Position numbers and translations under genes: made by a program. The notes under the pieces were generated by a model that saw only the letters and a list, made by a program, of their open reading frames with translations, did not search any database and was not told the DNA's origin. 64,000 nucleotides of DNA from FEN-1219 sp963728995 (GTDB taxonomy: Bacteria > Pseudomonadota > Gammaproteobacteria > Steroidobacterales > Rariloculaceae), in contig CAVSMD010000008.1 of NCBI GenBank assembly GCA_963728995.1, positions 72,747 through 136,746 on the forward strand. Direction: 5' to 3'. Every line of letters begins with the position of its first letter. Position 1 is the stretch's first letter. Of this stretch, positions 9,492-18,757 are shown piece after piece.

Positions 9492-10414
9492 ACGCGCGCC
9501 GGCAACAACGCGGCGTGGCGGTCCTGACGGCGATGCTGGTCGTCACGATCGGCACGATCATCGCGGTCAATTTGATGTGGGAGGCCACGCTCGATCTGCG
9601 GCGGACCGAGTCGGCGCTCGCTGCCGATCAGGGTCTGCTGTACATGCAGGGTGCGGAGGCGTGGGCGGCCGACATTCTCCGTCAGGATCAGGTCGACTCG
9701 CCGAGCAGCGACAACCTGAGCGAGCCGTGGGCCACGGACCTGCCGCCGCTGCCCGTCGACGGAGGCACGATCACCGGCAGGCTCGAAGATCTGCAGGGGC
9801 GGTTCAACGTGAACAATCTGTTGAAACCCGACGGGACGCAAAACGATCTGGCGCGCAAGCAGTTCGAGCGGCTGCTGAGCCTGCTCGAGCTGGATCCGGG
9901 GCTCGCAGGTGCGGTCGTCGATTGGCTCGATCCCGATACCGAGGTGCGTTTTCCGACCGGTGGCGAGGACGTCACCTACGCCGGTGCCGATCCGCCGTAT
10001 CGAACGGCCAATTCCATGATCACGTCACCCTCGGAGCTCATGGCCGTCGCGGGTTTCGACAAAGACGCGTATCAGGCGCTCGCGCCGTACGTCACGGCGT
10101 TGCCGATCGGCACCAAATTGAACGTGAACACAGCGTCGGCCGTGCTGCTCGCATCGCTGTCGGAGGATATCGATCTCCCGACCGCGGAGTCGCTCGTCGA
10201 GCAGCGGAACAACGCCGACTTTCCGGATATCGACAAGACCTTCGAGGGGCTCGTCGAGCCCGCGGTATTGAAGACCATCGATGGCGTGAGCGAGCACTTT
10301 TTGTTGACCGCAACGGTTACGCTCGGTACAAATCAGCTCACGATGCGATCGGTGCTGCAGCGCGACGCGAGCGGTCTCACGCGCGCGCTGTTCCGGAGCC
10401 TGGGAGTCGAGTAG
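9488..10414 (+). CDS. gspK: Type II secretion minor pseudopilin GspK
   Basis: 308 residues from the TTG at 9488. The frame stays open back to 9227 inside gspJ, but only the TTG places a short leader (NARRQQRG) before VAVLTAMLVVTIGTIIAVNL. As in other GspK proteins the residue at +5 is not Glu, so it is not methylated and caps the pseudopilus. The large periplasmic domain includes LEDLQGRFNVNNLL, VVDWLDPD and KLNVNTASAVLLASL, all conserved in GspK. Confidence 0.94.
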   Translation: MNARRQQRGVAVLTAMLVVTIGTIIAVNLMWEATLDLRRTESALAADQGLLYMQGAEAWAADILRQDQVDSPSSDNLSEPWATDLPPLPVDGGTITGRLEDLQGRFNVNNLLKPDGTQNDLARKQFERLLSLLELDPGLAGAVVDWLDPDTEVRFPTGGEDVTYAGADPPYRTANSMITSPSELMAVAGFDKDAYQALAPYVTALPIGTKLNVNTASAVLLASLSEDIDLPTAESLVEQRNNADFPDIDKTFEGLVEPAVLKTIDGVSEHFLLTATVTLGTNQLTMRSVLQRDASGLTRALFRSLGVE

Positions 10415-10415
10415 G

Positions 10416-11636
10416 TTGACAGAGACGTTGTTCATCCGGCTGATCGACGACGGGACCGCGACCTGGGCAGCCTTCGACGCGCATGGCGCGCTCGCAAGCC
10501 CGGTCGGTCGCGGCGCGTTGGCCGGTGCCGCGGCCGCACTGCTCGGGCGGCGCTGTTGCGTCCTCGTGCCGGCCGTCGATGTCACGAGCACGCAGGTCGA
10601 GTTGCCGGTCGCCAGTCAAGCGCGCTTGCGGCAGATCGTCCCGTTCTCGCTCGAAGAGTCGCTCGCGGATGACCTCGAGCAGCTCGCGTTTGCGATCGGC
10701 ACGCGCCTCGCATCGGGAAGCACGCCCGTCATCGTGGTGGCCAAGCAGCAGATGGCGTCCTGGCTGGAGCAGTTGCGCGCGGCCACCATCATCCCGCACG
10801 CCGTGTGCTCGGAGGCCGATGGCGTTCCGGACGTGCCGGGCACACTCGTTCTCGTGGTCGAGGGCGACCGCATTTACGGGCGTTACGCGCAGCACGCTCC
10901 GTTCGTGCTCGAAGGTCTCACCTTGCGTCAAACGCTCGACGTCGCGCGCCTGCCCGAGCAGCAGCCGACCGAGCGGCATCTGCTCGTGTACACCGACGCT
11001 GAGAATCGGGACGGCGTGCGCAGCGAGGTCGCAGCGCTCCAGGAAGAGTATGCGAGCGTCGAGATCAAGGTCGCCGCGGAGGGTGTATTTCCACACCTGG
11101 CGGCCACGCTGGCGCAGCGTCCCGGCACCAATCTGCTGCAGGGCGCGTACGCCCCGAAATCCAATTGGGCGGCGTTCACGCGGCCCTGGCGATTCGCGGC
11201 GACGCTGCTGATCGCGACCGCCGCGCTGCTGTTCGTTTCGCAAGGCGCACAGTACTGGCAGCTGCGCCGCAGCGATCGCGAGCTCGACCAGCTGATCTCG
11301 GCGGGTTGTCAACGTGCCGTCGGTGACGCGCGTCAATCCGCCTGCCAGCGCGCGGTTCAGGCGCAGCTCGGCCGCCCGGCGAGCGACAGCTCGGAGAACT
11401 TCCTCACGACTTTGGCTGCCATTTCTGCCGCCCGCGGTCCCGACATGCGGATCGACGCGTTGAGCTATCGAAACGGCGTCATGGATCTGCAGCTAGTCGT
11501 CGAGAACGTGCCCGCGCTCGACGAATTCGCGCGCGGTCTCGAGCAGACGAAACGTTTCGCCGCCGAGATCCAGGCCGCCAACCAACGCGATACGGGCACC
11601 GAAGGACGCGTCCGCGTGACGGGCGCGAAGCCATGA
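10416..11636 (+). CDS. gspL: Type II secretion inner-membrane protein GspL
   Basis: 406 residues from a TTG at 10416, one base after the gspK stop. GspL has a cytoplasmic actin-like domain that binds the GspE ATPase, one membrane helix and a periplasmic ferredoxin-like domain. Here the N-terminal domain shows PVASQARLRQIVPFSLEESL, a family signature. A single hydrophobic helix follows at about residues 263-280 (FAATLLIATAALLFVS). The periplasmic part ends in a GspL-like segment DLQLVVENVPALDEFARGL. It overlaps gspM by 4 bp. Confidence 0.92.
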   Translation: MTETLFIRLIDDGTATWAAFDAHGALASPVGRGALAGAAAALLGRRCCVLVPAVDVTSTQVELPVASQARLRQIVPFSLEESLADDLEQLAFAIGTRLASGSTPVIVVAKQQMASWLEQLRAATIIPHAVCSEADGVPDVPGTLVLVVEGDRIYGRYAQHAPFVLEGLTLRQTLDVARLPEQQPTERHLLVYTDAENRDGVRSEVAALQEEYASVEIKVAAEGVFPHLAATLAQRPGTNLLQGAYAPKSNWAAFTRPWRFAATLLIATAALLFVSQGAQYWQLRRSDRELDQLISAGCQRAVGDARQSACQRAVQAQLGRPASDSSENFLTTLAAISAARGPDMRIDALSYRNGVMDLQLVVENVPALDEFARGLEQTKRFAAEIQAANQRDTGTEGRVRVTGAKP

Positions 11637-12097
11637 GAGCCTGGTTCGACGCTCTCGAGCCGCGCGAGCGCTTGATCCTGATGGCTGGCGGTATCGTCGC
11701 CGTCGTCATCATCGCCTGGTGGCTGGTGTTCAAGCCGCTCTGGACCGGCTCCACCACTCTGCGCACCGCCGTCGAATCGAAGCAGCGGCTACTGCTGGAT
11801 CTCGCGCGCGTCGAGGCCAGTGGAGCCGCGGGGGCGAGCGTCGGTCAAGACAACGACAAGACTCTGGTGGTGGTGGTCGACAACACGGCCAAGCAGCATG
11901 GCCTTCGGCTCGCGCGTGCACGGCCGAATGGTCCGAGTGGGGTCGACGTGACGTTTCAGGGCGTGCCGTTCGACGTGCTCGTGACCTGGCTCATGACGCT
12001 GCATCAGAGTTACGCCATCGACGTCGAGTCGGCGTCGCTCAGCAGCGCGCGAGAGCAAGGGCTCGTCAACGGCCAGCTCTCGCTGCATAGGCTCTAG
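11633..12097 (+). CDS. gspM: Type II secretion inner-membrane protein GspM
   Basis: 154 residues. The N-terminus WFDALEPRERLILMAGG with the following hydrophobic helix VAVVIIAWWLVFKPLW is the usual GspM start: a short cytoplasmic tail with an xERxL motif and one membrane span. The rest is a small periplasmic ferredoxin-like domain that pairs with GspL. It overlaps gspL by 4 bp and precedes gspN by 1 bp. Confidence 0.92.
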   Translation: MRAWFDALEPRERLILMAGGIVAVVIIAWWLVFKPLWTGSTTLRTAVESKQRLLLDLARVEASGAAGASVGQDNDKTLVVVVDNTAKQHGLRLARARPNGPSGVDVTFQGVPFDVLVTWLMTLHQSYAIDVESASLSSAREQGLVNGQLSLHRL

Positions 12098-12098
12098 C

Positions 12099-12860
12099 GT
12101 GACGAATCGATGGTCCTGGCTGGCACTCGGCGTCGGCGCGTATCTGGCGTTCACGCTGGCCGCCTTCCCCGCCGGCACGGCCACGCGGTGGCTCGTGCCT
12201 GCCGACGACGTCACGCTGAGCGGCATCCAAGGCACGGTGTGGTCGGGTGCCGCCACCGGCGCCGTCGTGCATGACCTGGCAGTCCAGGATTTGCGGTGGC
12301 GGTTGCATCCCGCGTCGCTGTTGCTCGGTCGCCTCTCGGCGACGCTCCAGGCGCGGGTCGCGGATGGGTTCGTCGACACCGACGTCGTGGCCTCGACGCA
12401 TGCCGTGCAGTTCACGAATCTGCGCGGGGGCGCATCGCTCGGCGCGCTCGCGGGCGTTTTACCCGTTCACGGTATGCGCGGCCAGGCGAGCGCCCAGCTG
12501 GCGTCGCTCGAGCTCACGGACGGTTGGCCGTCGCAAGTCATCGGTGAGCTGAAGCTCGCGGGGCTCGAGGTGCCGCCGCTCATGCCGGGGGGCGCGACGA
12601 GCATGCTGCCACTCGGCGACTACACCATCACCTTCGGTGAAGCGCCACACGGGATCGTGGCGGCGCGCTTCGTGGACACCGGTGGCCCGCTCGAGGTCTC
12701 GGGCAGCGTGAGCATCAGCATGGCCCGCGAGTATATGTTCGACGCGCTGATCAAGTCGCGCGCGAGCGCGCCGGATGAGATCGTCGAAGGCTTGAAAATC
12801 ATGACCGCCGAGCCGGACGCGCAAGGCCGCCGCCGGTTGACGCTCACGGGCTCGCTATAG
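12099..12860 (+). CDS. gspN: Type II secretion protein GspN
   Basis: 253 residues from a GTG at 12099. One N-terminal hydrophobic segment is followed by GTVWSGAATGAVVHDL and LRWRLHPASLLLGRLSA, motifs of the GspN family. GspN is an accessory inner-membrane protein found in only some type II systems; its exact role is unsettled. It closes the gspG-N operon and its last 17 bp overlap the convergent addA gene. Confidence 0.9.
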   Translation: MTNRWSWLALGVGAYLAFTLAAFPAGTATRWLVPADDVTLSGIQGTVWSGAATGAVVHDLAVQDLRWRLHPASLLLGRLSATLQARVADGFVDTDVVASTHAVQFTNLRGGASLGALAGVLPVHGMRGQASAQLASLELTDGWPSQVIGELKLAGLEVPPLMPGGATSMLPLGDYTITFGEAPHGIVAARFVDTGGPLEVSGSVSISMAREYMFDALIKSRASAPDEIVEGLKIMTAEPDAQGRRRLTLTGSL

Positions 12861-15800
12861 GGGCGGGCCAGCCGCGGAACTCCGCGAGCAGCGGAAAATA
12901 CAGCCCGACGTAAATCGGTCGCGCATCGATGCCGGCCATGACGGCGGCGTAGCGTTCGAGCTGCGGCCGGTAGCGCGCGACCTCCGAGTCCAGGAAGGCC
13001 GCGAGATCTCCGCCTTCGTGTTGGCTCGTCTTGAAGTCGACGATCCAGCGCTTGCCGTCTTCGACGAACGTCCGATCGAGACGTAGATGCTCGAGAAACG
13101 CGCCGCTGCGCACGGTCAAACCCAATTCGCTGCGCCCTTCGTCGTGCGCGCCGAGCACCCAGCGACCGCGTGGGTCGGCGAGCGCGCTCGTCAACGCGGC
13201 CACCACGCGTTTCGCAGCGCTGGCAACGTCGCGCGCCTCCACGCCGAGCAACAGGAGCTCGCCTTCGAAGCGCTGCGCCGATTCGCGAACGCCCGCGGCC
13301 GTTGCCGCATCGATTCCGCGCTCGGCGAGTCGTTGCAGATGGCGGTGCACGACGGTGCCCACGTGCACGGCGACCTGTCCTGCCCAGGCGAACTCGGGTG
13401 CCGTCGCAGGCACGTCGGGCACGGCGGCCTGGGCCGCCGCGCTGCAGGCCGCAGGCCGCAGCTCGAGGCGACGCAAGGCGGGTGTGATCGCTGGCGACTC
13501 GGCGTCGGGCGGCTGCGGCGCAAGCGCGACCTCGCGTGACTCGATCCCGAGCACCGACTGCAGATGCGTGAGCATCGAGCCCGGCCGCGGCTGCGCATCG
13601 TCCGGCGACCATCGCCAGATCAGATGCAAACGCTCACGAGCCCGCGTCGTAGCGACGTACAGCAACCGCGCGCGCTCGGCGAGGTCGCGCCGGCGCTCGG
13701 CGCGACGCACGAAATCCGTCAGGCGTGCGCCGACCTCGTCTCCGGCCGCCGCCGCCGGCACGATCAGCAAATCCTCGCGTCCGTCGGCCGCAACGCGCGG
13801 GAGCCACTGCAGCGCTTGCTCCTCGTCGCGGTACGGCTCACGGGCGAGTCCCAGCAGGATCACCGTGTCGAACTCGAGGCCCTTGGCCCGATGCATCGTC
13901 ATGATCTCGATCCCTTGCTCGCGCGGCGGGTCCGCTTGCGGCTGCGCGCCCTGCAGCAGCAGGTGCAGCTGCGCCGGATCATCGAGATCGCCATGCCTTT
14001 CGGCGGCGGCGAGCAGGGAGAAAAATTGCTCGGCCGCGTGCAGCTCCGCAGCGTCGTCGAGACAGGCCGGGCCGTCGAGCGCTCGCCACGTGCGCTCGAC
14101 CCATCGCGCGAGCGAGCCGCCGTGACGCTGCGCAAACGCTGCCGCGAGCGCGGCGCTCACGGCGTCCAGCCGGGCGCGAGCGTCCTCGCCGAGGCGCGCC
14201 GTGCGCTCCACATCATGCAGCAGCTGCCAGACCGTGCGCTCGCCGGCGGCGGCGCACAGCGCCGCGAGGTCGCTCCAGCGCAGGCCGCACCACGGCGCGC
14301 GCAGCACGCCGAGCCAGGCGATCTTGTCGGCCGGATGAATCAGCGCACGCGTGAGACCTGCAAGATCGTGGGCGATCTGCTGCTCGTCGAGCGTGTCGAT
14401 CTCCACGGCATGAACGGGCCAACCGCGGCCGCGCAGGCGCTCTCGTAAACCCTCGAGGTGCGTCCGACTCTGCACGAGCACGGCAATCGATTGCCCGACG
14501 TCGCGGTGGCGCTCGGCCGCCAGAATCTCCACCACTCGTTCTGCTTCGCCGCCGGCACGGCTCATAGTGACCTCGGCCGTCGTCACGAATTGTTGCGGCG
14601 CGCGTTCGCGAACGGCGCTGCTGGCACGGAACGCGGCGGTGCCGCTCTCGATGCGGTCCTCTGGCGGAAACACACCCGCAAACACCGAGTTCACCCACTC
14701 GACGATGGCAGGCGCGCTTCGAAAGTTGCTCTGCAGGGTCAGGCTCGTCAGGGCGATGCCGCCCACGCCGCGTTGCTTCGCGCGCAGGAACAGGGACATG
14801 TCCGCGTCGCGAAAGCGGTAGATCGACTGCATCGGGTCGCCAACGAGAAACAAGGTGCGTCCGTCGTCGCTCTGCCAGCCGCCGGTCAGCAACTCCAGCA
14901 GTCGCAACTGCGATTGCGAGGTGTCCTGAAACTCGTCCACGAGGATATGCTGGATTCTGCGATCGAGGGCCAGTAGAAGATCCGACGGCGCGTCGACGTG
15001 GCCCAACGCGCGGCGCGCCGCGAGCGCGAGCTCGACGAAATCGACGGTGTGCCGTTCGGCGAACACGACTTTGAGCTCGGCCGCCAGACGCAGCAGCACC
15101 GTCCGCAGTGCGGTGAGGCTCTGCCACTGTGAATCGCTGTAATGGCCTTCGGGCAACGTGGCGACCGTCGCAAGTGCCTGCCGCAGCGGTTCGTCGTCGC
15201 GACAGTGCTCGAGCAGCGCGCGGCAGCGCTCGCGCAAGTCAGCATGCTCGGCGCCGAAGCCTTCGGACTTCGTGATGCGTTTTCGCCATTCGCCCGTCTT
15301 CGTGAGCAGGAGCGCGGCAACGCCGCGCCAAGCTGCGAGCGCGAGCGCCCCCTCGCGCGGCGGCTCGCGCATCGCGAGCCATGGCGCGAGGCGGGTTCGC
15401 AGCGGCTCGGCTGCCGCCCCGGCGGCGTGCTGCAGCAAGGGCACGAGCTGCCGCAGCACTGCCGGTGAGCACGTGGCGGCGGCCGTTGCCACCTCGTCCT
15501 CCACGAGCCGCTGCAGCGCACCTTCCAGTGCCGGCCGCAGGGCCGCCGTGGCCCGCCCGGCGAGGTGCTGTAACCACTGGTCGCGACGCGACAGCAATGC
15601 CGCGAGCAGCTGCTCGAGACGCTCCGTGTCGTTGTCGACACCGCGCAGCAGCGTTCGCAGGCTCGCCGCGAGGGCGCCGCGGTCGCCGAGCACGGCAGCG
15701 ACGGTGCGGCGCGCAGCCTCGCGGTAATGCTGCTCCGGCCTGTCCACGATATCGGCCGCTGCGACCCCGCCGGCCAGCACGGGCAGCTGCTGTGACAGCC

Positions 15801-16164
15801 ACACATTGAACGCGTCGAGGGTATCGATGCGGAGCCGCTGCGGCTGGCTCAGCAACGTCCAGTCGAATTCGGCGTCGCGCGCGATGACCGCGCGAGCGAG
15901 ACGCAGGGTCGTCGCCTCGTGCGCATGCGCGGCGACATGCCCTTGCGCACCGCGGCGCAGCGCGTGCACCACGCGGCGGCGCATTTCTGCCGCGGCCTTG
16001 CGCGTGAACGTGATCGCGACGACTTGCTCCGGCTGCTGCACGGTGGCGAGCAGCGCGAGGTAACGCTGGATCAGGAGCTCCGTCTTGCCGGAGCCGGCCG
16101 GCGCTTGAACGATGAACGACCGCGTCGGGTCGAGCGCCGCGGCGCGTGCGGCGTCGTCGCTCAT
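12844..16164 (-). CDS. addA: AddA-type UvrD-like helicase/nuclease
   Basis: 1106 residues from the ATG at 16164; an ATG 24 bp upstream adds eight residues and overlaps addB. It is a superfamily 1 helicase with the Walker A motif APAGSGKT (residues 21-28), helicase motif VAITFTRKAA, motif II LVDEFQDTSQSQ, and GDPMQSIYRFRDAD. A C-terminal PD-(D/E)XK nuclease is marked by IVDFKTS near residue 1041. With its neighbour it would resect double-strand breaks for RecA loading, the role of RecBCD in enterobacteria. It is 4 bp downstream of the addB-like stop and converges on gspN with a 17-bp overlap. Confidence 0.93.
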   Translation of the reverse strand: MSDDAARAAALDPTRSFIVQAPAGSGKTELLIQRYLALLATVQQPEQVVAITFTRKAAAEMRRRVVHALRRGAQGHVAAHAHEATTLRLARAVIARDAEFDWTLLSQPQRLRIDTLDAFNVWLSQQLPVLAGGVAAADIVDRPEQHYREAARRTVAAVLGDRGALAASLRTLLRGVDNDTERLEQLLAALLSRRDQWLQHLAGRATAALRPALEGALQRLVEDEVATAAATCSPAVLRQLVPLLQHAAGAAAEPLRTRLAPWLAMREPPREGALALAAWRGVAALLLTKTGEWRKRITKSEGFGAEHADLRERCRALLEHCRDDEPLRQALATVATLPEGHYSDSQWQSLTALRTVLLRLAAELKVVFAERHTVDFVELALAARRALGHVDAPSDLLLALDRRIQHILVDEFQDTSQSQLRLLELLTGGWQSDDGRTLFLVGDPMQSIYRFRDADMSLFLRAKQRGVGGIALTSLTLQSNFRSAPAIVEWVNSVFAGVFPPEDRIESGTAAFRASSAVRERAPQQFVTTAEVTMSRAGGEAERVVEILAAERHRDVGQSIAVLVQSRTHLEGLRERLRGRGWPVHAVEIDTLDEQQIAHDLAGLTRALIHPADKIAWLGVLRAPWCGLRWSDLAALCAAAGERTVWQLLHDVERTARLGEDARARLDAVSAALAAAFAQRHGGSLARWVERTWRALDGPACLDDAAELHAAEQFFSLLAAAERHGDLDDPAQLHLLLQGAQPQADPPREQGIEIMTMHRAKGLEFDTVILLGLAREPYRDEEQALQWLPRVAADGREDLLIVPAAAAGDEVGARLTDFVRRAERRRDLAERARLLYVATTRARERLHLIWRWSPDDAQPRPGSMLTHLQSVLGIESREVALAPQPPDAESPAITPALRRLELRPAACSAAAQAAVPDVPATAPEFAWAGQVAVHVGTVVHRHLQRLAERGIDAATAAGVRESAQRFEGELLLLGVEARDVASAAKRVVAALTSALADPRGRWVLGAHDEGRSELGLTVRSGAFLEHLRLDRTFVEDGKRWIVDFKTSQHEGGDLAAFLDSEVARYRPQLERYAAVMAGIDARPIYVGLYFPLLAEFRGWPAPIASP

Positions 16165-16168
16165 GCGC

Positions 16169-18739
16169 TCACCATGGCTCGATCGCATTGCGCAGCAGCG
16201 CCGTGAGCTCCGCGACTCGCGTCAGCGGAGCATACGCAGCGCCCGCCTCGTCCGCGTAATCCGGGAATACGCGCGTATCGCCCGCGGCGAACTCGGCCGC
16301 GAGCTGCTCGAGGTCGGAGCGCCAGAGCGACAATTGCGCGGGCCAGTCCGCGGCCGTCGAGCGCGCGGCGCGACCGGGGAACGCCCCGTTCGTCCAGAGC
16401 CCCGAGTAGCTCGTGCCGCTCGAGCGCACCCGCGCGATCACGGCCGCGCCGATCCGCTCCGGCGTCTGAATCGCGTACAGCGGCACTTGCGTGTCCCGCA
16501 GGCGAGCGGCGAACCAGTCCGCGCTCGAGGCGCGCTCCCCGGTCTTGTAATCGACGATCGCCAGCGTGCCATCCGCGAGCCGGTCGAGCCGGTCGAGGCG
16601 TACGCGCAGCGTCCATTCACGCAGTTGGACCTCGCTGCGCTGCTCGACGGCCAGCACCTCGAACGGGGTACGCTCGCGCTCGGTCGCCTGCCAGCCACCG
16701 AGCAGCGCGCGCAGCAGCTCGCGTTCCAGCTCGAACAGCGCCTGCAGCGGCCGACGCGTGCGTGCGAACACGCCCGTGAGCGCTCGCTCGGCGGCCTCCT
16801 GCAGCGCCTCGTCGCCGAGCGCAGCGAGCGCGGCTTGGGTCGGCAATCCGTCGAGCAGGCGCTCGAGCGCGCGGTGCACGGCGATGCCGCGCAGCCGCTT
16901 CGGCAAGCCGAACGCAAGGGGCTCGAGCGGTCGTGCGCCGAGCCGGTCCCGGCAGAACGCCAGCAGCGGACAGCGAGCCTGTCGATTCAGCATGCCCGTG
17001 CCGCCCGGCAGCGTCGGCTCGGTCAGTGGGGGCGCCGGGTCCGCGATCGTGTGTCGTGCACGCCGCGGGGATGGCGCGGCCGTTCGGCTCGCGAGCTCGT
17101 CCCGCGACAACGCCGGCCAGTCGCGCACGGCGGGGCTCGGCTCCGTCTCGTAGTCATAGACGCGTGCGGGCCAGCTGACGACCAAATCCGGCACGCGTCG
17201 AACGAGTCGCTCGAGACTGCGCGCCGCACGCTCGCGGGTGTCGCGCGGCGTGCACCGAGGCATCGAGTGGGCACGTTGCAAGGCCACAGGCAGCAACGGG
17301 TTGCCGCGCGGCGCCTCGGGCCAAAAGGTGTCCGTGAAGCCCGTGGCCCAGGCCGCCTCGTAGCCGGGGCCAACCTGCTCGATTCGGCCGAGCAGGTGCA
17401 CACCGTAAATCGGCAGCGGCGCGGGTGCGGGGTTGTCGAGGATCCGCTCGAGCTCGCGTAACGCATTGTCGATCGTCAGCTCGCCCAGCACGGGCGTCAG
17501 TTGCGCGAGCTCATCGAGGCAGCTCTGCCAGCCCAGCAGGCGCGGCCCGGGCGGCGGCGCCTCCCAACCGAGCTGTGCCAGGAAGCGCGTCCACACGTGG
17601 GCCCAGCGGCTCGGCGTCGCGCGCGGCGCGTTGCCGGCCGTCGCGAGCGCGTCACGCCATTGCATTGCGGTGCTCGGCAGGCGTTGCTCGAGCAACTCTG
17701 CCAAGCCCGCCTGCCGATACGCGGCCGAGAACGACGGCTGCGAGCGCAGGTCCGCACGCAGCTCGGCGTCGAGCGCGGCTCGTGCCGCGAGCTCGTCGGG
17801 CGCCGCCACGAAGAAGCGGCTGCGGAGCCAACGACCGAACGCCGCGTACGGCGTTGACGGGGCGAGCAGCGTGAGCGCGTTGAAGGCCGCGCCGAGCGCC
17901 GCGTCGGCCGCGAGCGCTTGCCCCCCATTCCACACGCCGCTCGGCTGCCCCTGGTCGCCGGCCGTGGCCGCGAGGCGCTCGACCTCCGGCTGGCGGCCGG
18001 CCAGCCCCGCGACCACGATTGCGATCCGGCTCTGCGGCGCCCGCGTCAGGCGCTCGCCGGCCCAAGCGAGCGCCGCGCGGAGCTCGTCGGCCGCGTCGGC
18101 CAGCCGCACGACCCGTTGGCGACCCGCCCTGGCGGGCGCACGCTCGTGAGTGATCCGCGCAGCGGCGGCGTGCAGGCGCTCGAGCAGCAGCGCTTGCGCC
18201 GGGTACTGGTCGTCGAAATCCACCATGACTGCTGCCGGCACCTCGCTCGGCAACCTCGCGGCGAGCCCCGTCTCGAGCTCCGTACGATCCGTCCAACCGT
18301 GGGCGTCGAGCGCCGCGCGGTAGTCACGACACCAGCCGAGCAACGCGCGGTAGTCGAGTTGCTCCGCTCCGGCTCGCTCGGCAGCGGGATCGATGCGCCA
18401 GCGGTGCAATAGCTCCCAGGCGGCTGCCGCCCAGGCCGCGACGCCCGCGTGGCCGATCAGCTCGTCGGCTTCGCTCGAGGCAGCGATCACGCGCCGCCAG
18501 AGAGCGCGCGACTGACCTCGCGTCAGCGGTGGCGTTCGCCGGTCGTCGGCCTGCAGCCAGAGGCTCTCGAGCCAGCTCGCGTAAGGGGTTACCGGCGGCG
18601 TGAGCCAGGCGCTCGGGTCGCCGGCCACGTCTCGAGTCGCGAGTGTGAGCTCCCACTGGCGTGCGGCCAGCCCGTCCGCAACGACGAGAGTCGGGCGCTC
18701 GCTCGTCGCGCCCGGCCCTGCATACGTCATTGGAACCAA
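16169..18739 (-). CDS. addB: AddB-like PD-(D/E)XK nuclease (TIGR03623-type)
   Basis: 856 residues. The C-terminal nuclease motif IVDYKTGER is near residue 728, preceded by LRVRLDRLDRLADG, the RecB-family metal-binding arrangement. The N-terminal part is a degenerate helicase scaffold; no intact Walker A is visible. This matches the proteobacterial AddB partner often annotated only as a probable DNA repair protein. ATG at 18739 or a downstream ATG four codons later (MTYAGPG) may be the start. The gene lies directly upstream of addA, and the two should form one complex. Confidence 0.85.
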   Translation of the reverse strand: MVPMTYAGPGATSERPTLVVADGLAARQWELTLATRDVAGDPSAWLTPPVTPYASWLESLWLQADDRRTPPLTRGQSRALWRRVIAASSEADELIGHAGVAAWAAAAWELLHRWRIDPAAERAGAEQLDYRALLGWCRDYRAALDAHGWTDRTELETGLAARLPSEVPAAVMVDFDDQYPAQALLLERLHAAAARITHERAPARAGRQRVVRLADAADELRAALAWAGERLTRAPQSRIAIVVAGLAGRQPEVERLAATAGDQGQPSGVWNGGQALAADAALGAAFNALTLLAPSTPYAAFGRWLRSRFFVAAPDELAARAALDAELRADLRSQPSFSAAYRQAGLAELLEQRLPSTAMQWRDALATAGNAPRATPSRWAHVWTRFLAQLGWEAPPPGPRLLGWQSCLDELAQLTPVLGELTIDNALRELERILDNPAPAPLPIYGVHLLGRIEQVGPGYEAAWATGFTDTFWPEAPRGNPLLPVALQRAHSMPRCTPRDTRERAARSLERLVRRVPDLVVSWPARVYDYETEPSPAVRDWPALSRDELASRTAAPSPRRARHTIADPAPPLTEPTLPGGTGMLNRQARCPLLAFCRDRLGARPLEPLAFGLPKRLRGIAVHRALERLLDGLPTQAALAALGDEALQEAAERALTGVFARTRRPLQALFELERELLRALLGGWQATERERTPFEVLAVEQRSEVQLREWTLRVRLDRLDRLADGTLAIVDYKTGERASSADWFAARLRDTQVPLYAIQTPERIGAAVIARVRSSGTSYSGLWTNGAFPGRAARSTAADWPAQLSLWRSDLEQLAAEFAAGDTRVFPDYADEAGAAYAPLTRVAELTALLRNAIEPW

Positions 18740-18757
18740 TTAGTTAGGAAGCTTTAG

